64,000 bases of DNA from Flavobacterium sp. A45 (GCF_002001005.1 NZ_MUNX01000059.1:118484-182483); one strand, 5' to 3'. Counted from the stretch's first letter, positions 38,569 through 47,976 are shown. The notes: a model not told the origin generated them from the letters alone. A program made the numbers and translations.

Positions 38569-38653
38569 GGAGCTGATTCCTGCTATCCGCTTGTATCTTT
38601 TTTGTCTCATAAAAACGAGACAAAAAAGGATACCGCTTCTATCAGGGCTAGGA
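38569..38653 (-). repeat. Dispersed structured element, first module only
   Basis: Read on the minus strand it gives AGCCCTGATAGAAGCGGTAT, a hairpin with TTTTTTGTCTCGTTTTTATGAGACAAAAAA, split here by loop sequence, and GATACAAGCGGATAGCAGGA. It shares the ATAGAAGCGG core of the two-hairpin elements at 33699 and 40709 but lacks the second stem. It may serve as a terminator after the VOC gene. Confidence 0.6.
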
Positions 38654-38794
38654 CATTCGTTTTCATGAGAAGTGTTTCTCAGAATCTTAATATTCACTAA
38701 GAATTTCAGTAAATTAAAAACCATTGCTAGTTTATTTACATTTTGCTATAATTTAGCAATACAAATAAGGAGTATAACCCAAACCTAATAAAAA

Positions 38795-39592
38795 ATGAAA
38801 ACATACTTTGTAGACTCTTTTACGAATGAAAAATTTAAAGGAAACCCTGCAGCAGTTTGTTTTCCTGAAGAGAATTTGGACTTTGATACCATGCAAAAAA
38901 TTGCAACAGAAATTGGTTTTTCTGAAACTGCATTCGTAAAACAAATCACGGACAACACCTATAGCATTCGCTTTTTTACACCAAAAATTGAAATTCCATT
39001 ATGTGGTCACGCTACATTGGCTTCCTCAAAAATTATATTTGACACAACTTCATTTGATAGTATAACATTTATCAATTGTGAAAATATTGAATTGTTTATT
39101 GAGAAAGCAGGAAATAAAATCAAAATGCAATTTCCAATTTACGATACAGAAGAAACAGAAGTACCGCAAAAAACATTGGACGCACTTGGAATTTCTGAAG
39201 TTATAAATAAAAGATATAGCCCTAAAAATAAAATTATTTTGATTGAAATTAAAAGTGCGCTAGACTTAGCCAATTTAACACCTGATTTTACTGCATTGTT
39301 ACATTCTCATACCGGAATAAATGGCGTTTTGGTGACTGCAATTTCAGACAATAAAAATTTTGATTTCCATTACAGATATTTTTGGCCTTGGGCAGGAACT
39401 AATGAAGATCCCGTAACGGGTGGAGTTCAAACTTTTTTGACAAAATATTGGGCAACAAAATTGAATAAAACAAAATTGAATGCTTTTCAATCTTCAGTAA
39501 GAACAGGAATAATGAACACAGAAATCATTCAGGATAAAGTTTATATTTTTGGCGAAGCAATAACGGTATTGGAAGGGCAATTTATTTTATAA
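38795..39592 (+). CDS. PhzF-family isomerase/epimerase
   Basis: 265 residues with the diaminopimelate-epimerase-like fold of PhzF. The general acid/base Glu lies in IGFSETAFVKQ, and the family motifs IPLCGHATLASSK and EDPVTGGVQTFL are present. PhzF isomerises an intermediate in phenazine formation, but most homologues sit outside phenazine loci, as here, with unknown substrates. It precedes the phosphotransferase gene by 40 nt. Confidence 0.87.
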   Translation: MKTYFVDSFTNEKFKGNPAAVCFPEENLDFDTMQKIATEIGFSETAFVKQITDNTYSIRFFTPKIEIPLCGHATLASSKIIFDTTSFDSITFINCENIELFIEKAGNKIKMQFPIYDTEETEVPQKTLDALGISEVINKRYSPKNKIILIEIKSALDLANLTPDFTALLHSHTGINGVLVTAISDNKNFDFHYRYFWPWAGTNEDPVTGGVQTFLTKYWATKLNKTKLNAFQSSVRTGIMNTEIIQDKVYIFGEAITVLEGQFIL

Positions 39593-39632
39593 GAATCTTT
39601 CAAGGCAAAAACTAAAAAAGCAAAACAGCAAA

Positions 39633-40622
39633 ATGACGCATTTTCCGGTAACAAACTCGAACCTTTCAGCAAAACATCTTGGACTTTTTCTACAGGAAAA
39701 ATATTCTTTGGGCAAAGACACTAAATGCCAATTAATAAAAGCAGGAATCAATGATACTTATTTAATAACCGACAATTTAAACCGATTTGTATTTCGTGTT
39801 TATAGTTTGAACTGGAGAACACATAGCGAAATAACCGAAGAAATAAAACTATTAAACGAACTCAAAAACAACAGCATTTCTGTTTCCTATCCGCTAGCAG
39901 ACAAAGAAAATAATTTTATACAAATACTGAATGCTCCAGAGGGCGACAGATTTGCAGTACTTTTTACCTATGCATATGGAGAAAAACTACATATTATTTC
40001 GGCAGAAACTCATTATCACATCGGACAGCTTATGGCCCGACTTCATTTGGTAACTAATAACCAGAAATTAAATCGGGTTACATATACTCCAAAACTAATT
40101 CTTGTTGACTCACTAAAGCAGATATCCAACTTTTTAAAAGAAGATACAGAAGAAATGAACTTTATGCGTTCGGCTCAAAAATACCTTATGAATGAATTTG
40201 AGAATGTCGATAGTTCTCAAATTCGGCAGGGAATTGTTCATCTTGATATTTGGTTCGACAATATAAACGTAACAGCCGAAAACGAAATAACAATTTTTGA
40301 TTTTGATTTTTGTGGAAACGGCTGGCTTTGTGTGGATATTGCCTATTACATTATGCAGCTTCATAATGTCGAAAAGTATGAATCAAAAGATTATCAGCCA
40401 AAAATAGACAGTTTTATTAATGGCTATGAGTCAATTTCTCCCATAAGTAATGAAGAAAAAAGACTATTTTCAATGCTTGGAATAAGTTTATATTTTTTCT
40501 ACTTAGGTATTCAATGCCAGCGTTATGACAATTGGTCTAACACCTTTTTGAGCGAGAATTATTTGAAAAGATTTATCAATGGACTTGTTAAAAGATACTA
40601 CGATATTTATAAACTTGGATAA
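39633..40622 (+). CDS. APH/SrkA-like phosphotransferase
   Basis: 329 residues of the aminoglycoside phosphotransferase/homoserine kinase II-like family. The catalytic loop is IVHLDIWFDNINV (Asp as base, Asn as metal ligand), followed by the metal-binding IFDFDFCG. It should phosphorylate a small hydroxylated substrate or protein Ser/Thr as SrkA does. It is probably co-transcribed with the PhzF gene. Specific resistance cannot be claimed. Confidence 0.83.
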   Translation: MTHFPVTNSNLSAKHLGLFLQEKYSLGKDTKCQLIKAGINDTYLITDNLNRFVFRVYSLNWRTHSEITEEIKLLNELKNNSISVSYPLADKENNFIQILNAPEGDRFAVLFTYAYGEKLHIISAETHYHIGQLMARLHLVTNNQKLNRVTYTPKLILVDSLKQISNFLKEDTEEMNFMRSAQKYLMNEFENVDSSQIRQGIVHLDIWFDNINVTAENEITIFDFDFCGNGWLCVDIAYYIMQLHNVEKYESKDYQPKIDSFINGYESISPISNEEKRLFSMLGISLYFFYLGIQCQRYDNWSNTFLSENYLKRFINGLVKRYYDIYKLG

Positions 40623-40708
40623 AATAAAACTTTTTTCAAAACCCTACTTAGTACTTCATAAGTATTTCATACTATTTTAATCTAAAATTCCCCTTATATA
40701 CAGAAATT

Positions 40709-40860
40709 GCGTAAAGGATGGAAGCGGCATCTCCCGATTTAGAAAAACAAGGCTTTTTTGCCGTAGTTTTTGTTGATCGGGAATACAGCGTACAGCCTGA
40801 CCCCGCTGGAGCAACAATGTTCCTAATTATCAAAATGTTGTGAAGCGGGGACACGCCCAA
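40709..40860 (+). repeat. Two-hairpin dispersed element, copy 2
   Basis: Starts GCGTAAAGGATGGAAGCGGC, first hairpin CCCGAT...ATCGGG (about 40733-40782), then GAATACAGCGTACAGCCTGA, second hairpin CCCCGCT...AGCGGGG (40801-40850) and the end ACACGCCC. The stem bases differ from copy 1 in a compensated manner. The remaining part of the 374-bp spacer is the nirB control region. Confidence 0.8.
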
Positions 40861-40937
40861 ATCTGGCTATATATTTATTCAGAATTGAATTACCATTTAT
40901 TAAAAATCATTCTAATTTAGAAAAAAAATAAAAAATT

Positions 40938-40988
40938 AAGTATTTAAATTAAGTATTTATACGTATTTTTGCGTAGTAATACTTAATT
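40938..40988 (+). promoter_or_regulatory. nirB promoter with NarL-like boxes
   Basis: Two AAGTAT half-sites (40938 and 40951) are followed by ATACGTAT (40959-40966) and by TAATACTTAA (40979 on). TATTTTTG at 40964-40971 matches the Bacteroidota -7 consensus TAnnTTTG, giving a very short leader to the ATG at 40997. TACGTAT/TACTTAT boxes recur before the other nitrate genes and resemble the NarL heptamer TACYYMT. Confidence 0.65.
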
Positions 40989-40996
40989 AACAGATT

Positions 40997-43504
40997 ATGA
41001 TTAATGTGATAGTAGTCGGAAACGGCATGGTAGGTTATAAATTTTGCGAGAAATTCATTTCGAAATCTGGGCAAGAAAATTATCAAATTACAGTATTTGG
41101 AGAAGAACCAAGACGCGCTTACGACAGAGTTCACCTAAGTGAATACTTTGCAGGGAAAAGCGCTGATGACTTGTCATTATCAACGACATCATGGTATGAG
41201 GAGAATAATATCATATTAAACACTTCGGAGTTAATTACAGATATCAACAGAGAGCAAAAAACGGTACATACTCACTTAGAAAAAACATATGAGTATGATT
41301 ACTTAGTTTTAGCTACAGGATCATCTGCTTTTGTTCCGCCAATTGATGGGGTAGAAAAAGAAGGTGTTTTTGTTTATAGAACTATTGAGGATTTGGATGC
41401 CATTATGGGCTATGCAAAAAAAATAAAAGCCAACGGCTCCACCGAAGCAGCGGTTCTAGGTGGTGGTTTATTGGGACTTGAAGCTGCCAAAGCGGTACGC
41501 GATTTGGGTCTTAATGCACACGTAGTAGAATTTGCTCCACGTTTAATGCCAAGACAATTGGATCAAGGCGCGAGCAACATGCTGCAAGCTAAAATTGAAG
41601 AATTAAATATAGGTATCCATCTAAACAAAGCAACGCAATATATTGATGGAGAAGAAAGTATAAAGGGAATGATGTTTGCCAATGATGACTTATTAAAGGT
41701 GGATATGTTGGTTATATCGGCTGGAATAAAACCTCGCGACGAACTAGGGAGAGTTTCTGGACTTGAAGTAGGTGTTAGAGGCGGAATTGTGGTAAATAAT
41801 AAAATGCAAACATCAGATCCTAATATCTTCGCCATTGGTGAGGTTGCATTATACAATCAAATGATTTATGGTCTTGTAGCTCCGGGCTATGAAATGGCTG
41901 ATGTTGCAGCCGAACAAATCCTTAAAGGGGATAAAGCGATGAGAGAAACCATCGATATGTCTACTCAATTGAAATTGATTGGAGTTGAAGTTGCGAGTTT
42001 TGGTGATCCTTTTATCGAAAATGAAAATGTCACTGCAATTGTTTACGAAAACAAATTCAGCGGCATTTACAAAAGAATCAATGTCACCAAAGACGGGAAA
42101 ACATTATTGGGTGGAATTCTTGTAGGTGATTCATCAGATTACAATGGATTGTTCCAAATTTATGCTAACGCAATGGCTTTGCCAGCAAATCCAGAAGATT
42201 TAATCTTGGGTTCACGTGGCGGAGAGGGTTCTACGCTTGGAAGCGCATCCGATTTGCCAGACACTGCCATAATTTGTTCTTGTGAAAATGTTACCAAAGG
42301 CGCTATCTGCTGTTCAATTCTTGACGGAACTGCAAATTCATTTGGCGATGTCGTAAAATTGACTAAAGCAACTTCAGGATGTGGAGGCTGTAAACCAATG
42401 GTAGCTGACTTAGTAAAAGCGGCTCAAAAATCTATTGGAAAAGAAGTAAAAGAAAGCATTTGCGAACATTTTAATTATACTAGACAAGAATTATTTGATC
42501 TTGTAAAAATCAATAAATACACTAACTATTACGAAGTAATCGATCATCATGGAAATGGAGACGGCTGCGAAGTCTGCAAACCGGTAGTTGCTTCTATTTT
42601 CTCCAGTATTTATAATGACACTGCAAATAAACACGTAACTACCCAAGATACAAATGACAGGTATCTAGCTAATATTCAAAGAAACGGAACCTATTCTGTT
42701 GTACCAAGAATTGCTGGTGGCGAAATCACTCCTGAAAAACTGATCGTCATTGGAGAAGTAGCTAAACAATTTGATTTATACACCAAAATAACCGGCGCAC
42801 AGCGTGTCGATTTATTTGGCGCTCACTTAGAAGACTTACCAAAAATCTGGAAAGTATTAATAGACAATGGTTTTGAAAGCGGACATGCTTACGGTAAATC
42901 ACTAAGAGCTGTAAAAAGCTGTGTGGGAAACACTTGGTGTCGCTACGGAATGGATGACAGCACCACTTTTGCCATCGAATTAGAAAACCGTTACAGAGGA
43001 ATTCGTTCTCCTCATAAATTAAAAGGAGGAGTTTCTGCCTGTATCAGAGAATGTGCTGAAGCCAGAGGAAAAGATTTTGGAGTAATTGCGGTTGAAGGCG
43101 GATGGAATCTTTACATCTGTGGTAATGGCGGCGCTAATCCGAAACACGCTGTACTTTTAGCTGAGCAAATAGACAAAGAAACTGTTTTCAAATATATGGA
43201 TCGTTTCCTTATGTATTATATCCGTACTGCAGGACCATTGGTAAGAACTTCTACTTGGTTAGAAAAACTTGACGGAGGATTGGATTATTTAAAAGAAGTA
43301 ATCATCCATGACCGCATCGGAATCTGCGAAACATTAGAAGCCGAAATGGAATCACTAGTAGGGACATTCGAATGCGAATGGAAACAAGTGCTTGAAAAAC
43401 CAAGATTGATGAAACGTTTCAGTCACTTTGTTAATTCAGATGAGAAAGACGACAACATAGAATACGTACCGTTAAGAGACCAAAAAATGCCTAGAGCTTG
43501 GTAA
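40997..43504 (+). CDS. nirB: Assimilatory nitrite reductase large subunit NirB
   Basis: 835 residues. The N-terminal FAD/NAD(P)H domain has VVVGNGMVGYKF and the second nucleotide motif AVLGGGLLGLEAAK. A BFD-like [2Fe-2S] domain (about 425-475) carries CSCENVTKG and CGGCKP. The C-terminal siroheme/[4Fe-4S] part has CVGNTWC and CIRECAEARG, the four cluster ligands. It reduces nitrite to ammonium in the cytosol using NAD(P)H. First gene of the nitrate island, followed by nirD after 132 bp containing a repeat. Confidence 0.96.
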   Translation: MINVIVVGNGMVGYKFCEKFISKSGQENYQITVFGEEPRRAYDRVHLSEYFAGKSADDLSLSTTSWYEENNIILNTSELITDINREQKTVHTHLEKTYEYDYLVLATGSSAFVPPIDGVEKEGVFVYRTIEDLDAIMGYAKKIKANGSTEAAVLGGGLLGLEAAKAVRDLGLNAHVVEFAPRLMPRQLDQGASNMLQAKIEELNIGIHLNKATQYIDGEESIKGMMFANDDLLKVDMLVISAGIKPRDELGRVSGLEVGVRGGIVVNNKMQTSDPNIFAIGEVALYNQMIYGLVAPGYEMADVAAEQILKGDKAMRETIDMSTQLKLIGVEVASFGDPFIENENVTAIVYENKFSGIYKRINVTKDGKTLLGGILVGDSSDYNGLFQIYANAMALPANPEDLILGSRGGEGSTLGSASDLPDTAIICSCENVTKGAICCSILDGTANSFGDVVKLTKATSGCGGCKPMVADLVKAAQKSIGKEVKESICEHFNYTRQELFDLVKINKYTNYYEVIDHHGNGDGCEVCKPVVASIFSSIYNDTANKHVTTQDTNDRYLANIQRNGTYSVVPRIAGGEITPEKLIVIGEVAKQFDLYTKITGAQRVDLFGAHLEDLPKIWKVLIDNGFESGHAYGKSLRAVKSCVGNTWCRYGMDDSTTFAIELENRYRGIRSPHKLKGGVSACIRECAEARGKDFGVIAVEGGWNLYICGNGGANPKHAVLLAEQIDKETVFKYMDRFLMYYIRTAGPLVRTSTWLEKLDGGLDYLKEVIIHDRIGICETLEAEMESLVGTFECEWKQVLEKPRLMKRFSHFVNSDEKDDNIEYVPLRDQKMPRAW

Positions 43505-43625
43505 AATCCTCACCCCCGAGCCCTCTCCTTTGGAGAGGGGAGTGAAGAACTAAAACAAAAAAATTAAATAATATTCCGATCTCTTCTCCCCTCTCCTTTG
43601 GAGAGGGGCTGCGGGTGAGGAACAA
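43505..43625. repeat. CTCTCC/GGAGAG inverted repeat between nirB and nirD
   Basis: CCTCACCCCCGAGCCCTCTCC followed by TTTGGAGAGGGGAG (43508-43543) and TCCCCTCTCCTTTGGAGAGG GGCTGCGGGTGAGG (43587-43620). Each half contains a CTCTCCTTTGGAGAG hairpin and the two halves are mutually inverted. This is a widespread repeat of Bacteroidota intergenic regions. It may set the nirB/nirD expression ratio. Confidence 0.7.
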
Positions 43626-43636
43626 AACTAAATCCC

Positions 43637-44014
43637 ATGGAAGGACTATTAAGCCAATACGAAACCGTAAATTTAAGTGATGTAAAAATTTGGTTCAAAG
43701 CTGGAGATATCAAAGATTTCCCTAGCAATAGAGGTGGTTGCATTAAATACAAAAACAAGCAAATAGCAATTTTTAACTTCGAAAGAAGAAACGAGTGGTA
43801 CGCTTGCCAAAATGCCTGTCCTCACAAAATGGAAATGGTTTTATCCAGAGGAATGACGGGTTCTACAGATGGAATTCCAAAAATTGCCTGCCCAATGCAC
43901 AAAAAAACTTTTTCGCTAGTAGATGGTTCTAATTTAAATGGTGATGATTTTAAAATAGCAACTTACCCCGTAAAAGTGGAAGGGAATGAAGTATTCGTTG
44001 GCTTTTTAGAATAA
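43637..44014 (+). CDS. nirD: Nitrite reductase small subunit NirD with an intact Rieske motif
   Basis: 125 residues. The Rieske-type ligand pairs CPHK and CPMHKK (in NACPHKMEMVL and IACPMHKKTFS) are both kept; many NirD proteins have lost them, so this copy may carry a [2Fe-2S] cluster. It forms the NirBD enzyme with the upstream large subunit. The end of the ORF is 90 nt from the DUF4202 start. Confidence 0.9.
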   Translation: MEGLLSQYETVNLSDVKIWFKAGDIKDFPSNRGGCIKYKNKQIAIFNFERRNEWYACQNACPHKMEMVLSRGMTGSTDGIPKIACPMHKKTFSLVDGSNLNGDDFKIATYPVKVEGNEVFVGFLE

Positions 44015-44104
44015 TGTATGTATCTTTGAAATAAGCATACTTATATGTGACACTAACTTATTAAATAAAAGTTGGTAACTCCCAATGAATCTATACTTTT
44101 TCAA

Positions 44105-44692
44105 ATGAAAACAATGCCTTTTTTAAACGCAAGCGCGTGGATTGATGCCGAAAATGAAGCCGATCCAAACAGTGAAATATACCAAGAAATAACCTATCCA
44201 AAGGAATTATTATATTCGGACAGAATGTACGAAAGACTAATGACCTTTGAACCCAACGCTTCGGAAGCCGTTCAGATAGCAGCCAAAGCACAGCACATCT
44301 GCCGTTGGAAAGTAGCCAGAGAATCCTATCCCATGGATCGTGTGGGATATTTGAAATGGAGAGAGGATTTAAAAAAATTCCACGCCAAAACCACTGCCGA
44401 AATCTTAAAAAAAGCAGGCTATGAAGATACATTTATAGACCGTGTTTCTTTTCTAATAGAGAAAAAATTACTTAAAAAAGACGAAGAAACCCAACTACTG
44501 GAAGACGTTATTTGTTTAGTGTTTTTAGAGTTTTATTTTGATGCTTTTGCCTCCAAACATGATACCGAGAAAATGAAAAATATTATTCAAAAAACTTGGA
44601 ATAAAATGTCGGAGAAAGGACATCAGGAAGCGTTAAAAATCAACTATACTCCGGAAAATCTTCAGTTAATAAAAGACTCTTTGGGATTGTAG
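44105..44692 (+). CDS. DUF4202 family protein
   Basis: About 195 residues, helical. ASAWIDAENEADPN, SERMYERLMTFEPNASEAVQ-like and AQHICRWKVARESYPMDRVG match DUF4202, a family often found beside nirBD or nitrate genes with no assigned activity; His and Asp residues suggest a metal-binding HD-like helical bundle. I selected ATG at 44105 rather than TTG at 44072. It lies between nirD and the sensor kinase gene, consistent with a role in nitrate/nitrite use. Confidence 0.8.
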   Translation: MKTMPFLNASAWIDAENEADPNSEIYQEITYPKELLYSDRMYERLMTFEPNASEAVQIAAKAQHICRWKVARESYPMDRVGYLKWREDLKKFHAKTTAEILKKAGYEDTFIDRVSFLIEKKLLKKDEETQLLEDVICLVFLEFYFDAFASKHDTEKMKNIIQKTWNKMSEKGHQEALKINYTPENLQLIKDSLGL

Positions 44693-44759
44693 ATTACACT
44701 TTAAAATTGGTAAATAAAAAACTGAAACTCAAGTTTAAAAAACAGTTACGGTCTTCCAT

Positions 44760-46568
44760 ATGAAAAAAAAGTCCAAAGTATCTTTAGATAAAATTTCATT
44801 TATAAAATTAAGGCGAATGTATCTATTCGCCTTAGTTACTATAGCCGTAACAGTCCTTTTGAGTCAACTCCTTATTCAATATAACTTAAACAGCCAACTA
44901 AGCGATTCCAGAATAATAAACATTTCGGGAAAGCAAAGAATGCTCAGCCAAAAATTGACTAAAGAAATTCTGGTTCTCAATTTCATTACCGATTCTTTGC
45001 ACAAAGAAGAGCAAATCAACAAAGTTTCAAAAATCATATCCGAATGGAAATTCAACCATTATTCCTTGGTAAACGGAAACGACAGCTTGGGTTTTCCCAA
45101 AGAGAAAAATCCAATTCAAACCCAATATTTTGAAAATATAAAACCAAATTTCGATATCCAACTCAAGACCATCACTGCTTTTTTGGATAACAAAAAACAA
45201 AATAAAAACGAGCAGGAAAACCAAAAACTAGTTCAGATCATTCTCGATAACGGGACAGTTTTTCTATCGAAAATGAACCAGATTGTAGGCGAATATGATA
45301 AAGAAGCCCGAGAAAAAGTAACTCTCCAAAGTAAAACCGAATATGCTATTCTCGTTTTTACCCTATTGGTATTATTATTGGAATTTATTTTCATTTTCAA
45401 ACCTACCAACAAAAAAGTAGAGTCGTTAATTTCCAACCTCCTGTCTTCAGAAAGAAAAGCAATAAAACTTGCCCAGGACACGGAAATCATCAGCGAAGCA
45501 AAAGAAAACTCCGTAAAAGAATTGAAATCGCTCAATTATGCTATGGAGAACACCCTACTCTACTGCAGAATTGCCACCGACGGAACTATTATTCACATTG
45601 GCGAGAAATTCTCCAAACTAATACAGTACAACCCTTTCCTTTCGGATAAAAAATTTGGGCAAGTACTTACTCCAGTTGAAAAAGAGCAACTCATTATCGA
45701 CCGTATCGTACTCGAAAACCACCGTAGAGGCTGGCAAGGAGAATTGAACATCAGCACTCGAAATGAACAATCACTTTGGTTGGATTTATCAATGGTACCT
45801 GTTACGATAAAAAAAGATGAATCGGAACTATTGATTATTTGCTTTGACATTACCGAACGCAAAAAAGCTGTTCAAGAAGTGGAACGTTTGAATGCGGCTA
45901 ATGTTGCCGACAAACTAAACCAACAAAAAGTAATTTCGAGCAAGATTGTCGAAAATCAGGAAAACGAACAAAACCGGATTGCAAGAGAAATTCACGATGG
46001 AATTGGACAAATGCTAACTGGATTAAAATTTAGCCTCGAAAGCATTAATCTGGACGACAAGGAAAAATCCACCGTAAAAATTGACTACTTAAAAAAACTG
46101 ACCCTCGACATCATCAAAGGGGTTCGTACAGCCACTTTCAATTTGATGCCTCCGGAATTGAGTGACCACGGAATCAATTCGGCTCTTGCCAAACTCACTT
46201 TGGAACTTTCTAAACTTACAGGCAAGAACATTCTCTTTTACAACAAAACCGATTTCAATAGCCGATTGGATTCTTTAATCGAAATCAATATTTATCGATT
46301 GACCCAGGAAGCCATTAACAATGCGATCAAATATGCCGATTCTACTCATATCATAGTACAGCTTTCGCATAGTGCCACGTTATTGAGCATCACTGTTGAC
46401 GATAACGGAAAAGGATTTAATATTAATGCCGTCGAAAAAAAGAGAAACAGTGAATCAGGAATGGGCATGCTCTTTATGAAAGAAAGAATCCAGTACATCA
46501 ATGGTCGTATTTTCTTTAATTCTATTCCTAATGAAGGAACAAGGATTACGTTTAATGTTCCTATATAA
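44760..46568 (+). CDS. NarX-like sensor histidine kinase with PilJ-type nitrate domain
   Basis: 602 residues. Membrane helices at 20-40 and 193-213 flank an extracytoplasmic helical domain whose start, INISGKQRMLSQKLTKE (54-70), is the P-box-like motif of NarX/PilJ sensors that binds nitrate. A PAS domain (about 255-370) follows. The phosphoacceptor His412 lies in ARE IHDGIGQML of the HisKA_3 family; NNAIKYAD and DNGKGF are the ATPase boxes. It most likely senses nitrate and phosphorylates the regulator at 47081. Confidence 0.9.
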   Translation: MKKKSKVSLDKISFIKLRRMYLFALVTIAVTVLLSQLLIQYNLNSQLSDSRIINISGKQRMLSQKLTKEILVLNFITDSLHKEEQINKVSKIISEWKFNHYSLVNGNDSLGFPKEKNPIQTQYFENIKPNFDIQLKTITAFLDNKKQNKNEQENQKLVQIILDNGTVFLSKMNQIVGEYDKEAREKVTLQSKTEYAILVFTLLVLLLEFIFIFKPTNKKVESLISNLLSSERKAIKLAQDTEIISEAKENSVKELKSLNYAMENTLLYCRIATDGTIIHIGEKFSKLIQYNPFLSDKKFGQVLTPVEKEQLIIDRIVLENHRRGWQGELNISTRNEQSLWLDLSMVPVTIKKDESELLIICFDITERKKAVQEVERLNAANVADKLNQQKVISSKIVENQENEQNRIAREIHDGIGQMLTGLKFSLESINLDDKEKSTVKIDYLKKLTLDIIKGVRTATFNLMPPELSDHGINSALAKLTLELSKLTGKNILFYNKTDFNSRLDSLIEINIYRLTQEAINNAIKYADSTHIIVQLSHSATLLSITVDDNGKGFNINAVEKKRNSESGMGMLFMKERIQYINGRIFFNSIPNEGTRITFNVPI

Positions 46569-46603
46569 ACTTTCAATAACAAATTTCAATTTTAAAAATA
46601 ATT

Positions 46604-46712
46604 AGGGCTTGCCCCCGTTGAAAAAAATAGGCTTATTTACACACCGCCTAGACGCCCCTTTTTCTCAACGGAGTCAGGCTATCCGAGCAACTTCGGTAGC
46701 TAGCTTCAAATG
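46604..46712 (-). repeat. Two-hairpin dispersed element, copy in reverse
   Basis: On the minus strand it reads GAAGCTAGCTACCGAAGTTG, GATAGCCTGACTCCGTTGAG, a stem partner CAACGGGGGCAAGCCC. It has the same order of hallmarks as the elements at 33699 and 40709, with unrelated stem bases. It occupies the first part of the 512-bp spacer between kinase and regulator genes. Confidence 0.65.
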
Positions 46713-46749
46713 AAATTCACTGAACTCCTATTAAAAATAATATTTAGTG

Positions 46750-46915
46750 AAGTAATCCTTCACGCAACTCAGCGACTCTAAACAACTATGGAATTTCATC
46801 TTTGTCAAAGTTCACAACTCTGACAAAGATTCACATCCTAAGTATAGCCTCTTGCAAAGTTGTCCTATCTAAAGGACTTCCTTCACGCAACTCAGCGACT
46901 CTAAAACAACTAAGT
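46750..46915. repeat. Direct repeat CCTTCACGCAACTCAGCGAC and hairpin
   Basis: CCTTCACGCAACTCAGCGACTCTAAA is present twice (46757 and 46881 onward, broken here for length: both begin CCTTCACGCAACTC and end GCGACTCTAAA). Between them lies ATCTTTGTCA...TGACAAAGAT, the same hairpin core as at 14817. No ORF of credible codon pattern is seen; the 512-bp spacer is repeat-rich. Confidence 0.6.
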
Positions 46916-47024
46916 ACAATAGCAAAAGCAAGAAAACCGTTCCGCATTTTATTATTTAACAAATTTTGGGAATTTATCATTAAAATTGATTTTTGACATT
47001 GAAATTCAAATTCAAATTCAAAAA

Positions 47025-47032
47025 ATACGTAT
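47025..47032 (+). promoter_or_regulatory. NarL-like box upstream of the regulator gene
   Basis: ATACGTAT, identical to the core box of the nirB, narK and nasA upstream regions, lies 49 nt before the ATG at 47081. Together with TATACTTAAAG at 47053-47063 it suggests autoregulation. Confidence 0.5.
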
Positions 47033-47080
47033 CTTAGCCACTAAATTAGATGAATATACTTAAAGAATAATAAGTAGATT

Positions 47081-47740
47081 ATGAGTGATAAAATTCGAGT
47101 AATTCTTGCAGACGACCATGTATTTGTGAGAGATGGCATAAAATCTTTATTAGAAAACGAAGCAAACATCACTGTTGTAGGCGAAGCTACAGACGGTCTG
47201 GAAGCCTTAGCCTTAATAGACAGTGTCCAACCCGATTTACTTATTCTTGATATTCGGATGCCAAATATGACCGGTATTGAAGTCGTAGAGCAACTAAGAA
47301 GTAAGAACAATTTGGTAAAAATCGTGATGCTTTCCATGCATGAATCTGAAGAATACGTATTGAAATCAATTCAAGCTGGTGCGGACGGATACTTACTTAA
47401 AGGATCCAGTAAAGAAGAATTTTTAAAAGCACTACATACTGTTGCCAATGGTGGAAAATATTTCAGTGGTGACATTTCATCAATATTAATTGGACAGTTA
47501 ACCAATCCTGTACTTACTGCCGAACCAAAACAATCTTTGGGAGAAGATCAATTAATTACCAAAAGAGAGAAAGAAATTCTAAAACTTTTATTGACAGGAA
47601 AAGGAAATAAAGAAATCGCAGAAGCCTTGGACATCAGCAAAAGAACTGCCGAAGTACATCGATTCAATCTAATGAAAAAACTAAAAGTAAAAAACCTGAT
47701 GGAACTTTCCAATAAGGCAGCTGAGTATTCGCTTCTTTAG
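47081..47740 (+). CDS. NarL/FixJ-type response regulator
   Basis: 219 residues. Receiver domain with acidic pair Asp11-Asp12 (LADDHVFVRDG), phosphoacceptor Asp57 (LLILDIRMPN) and a conserved Lys near 109. LuxR-type HTH from about 155 (LITKREKEILKLLLTGKGNK, DISKRTAEVHR). It is the natural partner of the NarX-like kinase upstream and probably binds the TACGTAT/TACTTAT boxes before the nitrate genes. The DNA specificity is inferred from NarL's TACYYMT heptamer. Confidence 0.9.
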   Translation: MSDKIRVILADDHVFVRDGIKSLLENEANITVVGEATDGLEALALIDSVQPDLLILDIRMPNMTGIEVVEQLRSKNNLVKIVMLSMHESEEYVLKSIQAGADGYLLKGSSKEEFLKALHTVANGGKYFSGDISSILIGQLTNPVLTAEPKQSLGEDQLITKREKEILKLLLTGKGNKEIAEALDISKRTAEVHRFNLMKKLKVKNLMELSNKAAEYSLL

Positions 47741-47742
47741 AG

Positions 47743-47885
47743 ATACTAAGAATCTGAGATACTAAGATTCTAATATTTTTTTTAAGTTTAAAGGTTTAAA
47801 AAATATAGACGCCAGATCAGTACTTAGTGATTTGGCGTTTTCTATTTTAAAAACTTAGCAACTAAGCTTCTAAACAACTTAGTTA
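47743..47885. repeat. CTAAG/CTTAG-type repeat after the regulator gene
   Basis: AGATACTAAGAATCTGAGAT and ACTAAGATTCTAAT on one side, AACTTAGCAACTAAGCTTCT with AACAACTTAGTTACC on the other; between them GACGCCAGATCAGTACTTAG TGATTTGGCGTTTTC includes ACGCCA...TGGCGT. Related to 38082-38168. The second stem with a T-tract (47812-47844) may terminate the regulator transcript. Confidence 0.55.
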
Positions 47886-47900
47886 CCTTAAACAAAAAAA

Positions 47901-47976
47901 ATACGTATAAATACTTAATTATTTTTCAAAAGCTGCGTAAACGCAGCTTTTTTACGCTACATACTACTTAGTTTTG
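47901..47976 (+). promoter_or_regulatory. narK control region: NarL-like box, leader hairpin, -7 element
   Basis: ATACGTATAAATACTTAATT (47901-47920) is followed by TATTTTTC (47920-47927), one base from the -7 box seen before nirB. Next comes a terminator-like hairpin AAAAGCTGCGT/ACGCAGCTTTT (47928-47951) with a T-tract, and then an exact TAnnTTTG box, TAGTTTTG at 47969-47976, 20 nt before the narK ATG. Either the downstream box drives narK, or the hairpin attenuates an upstream transcript. Confidence 0.55.
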
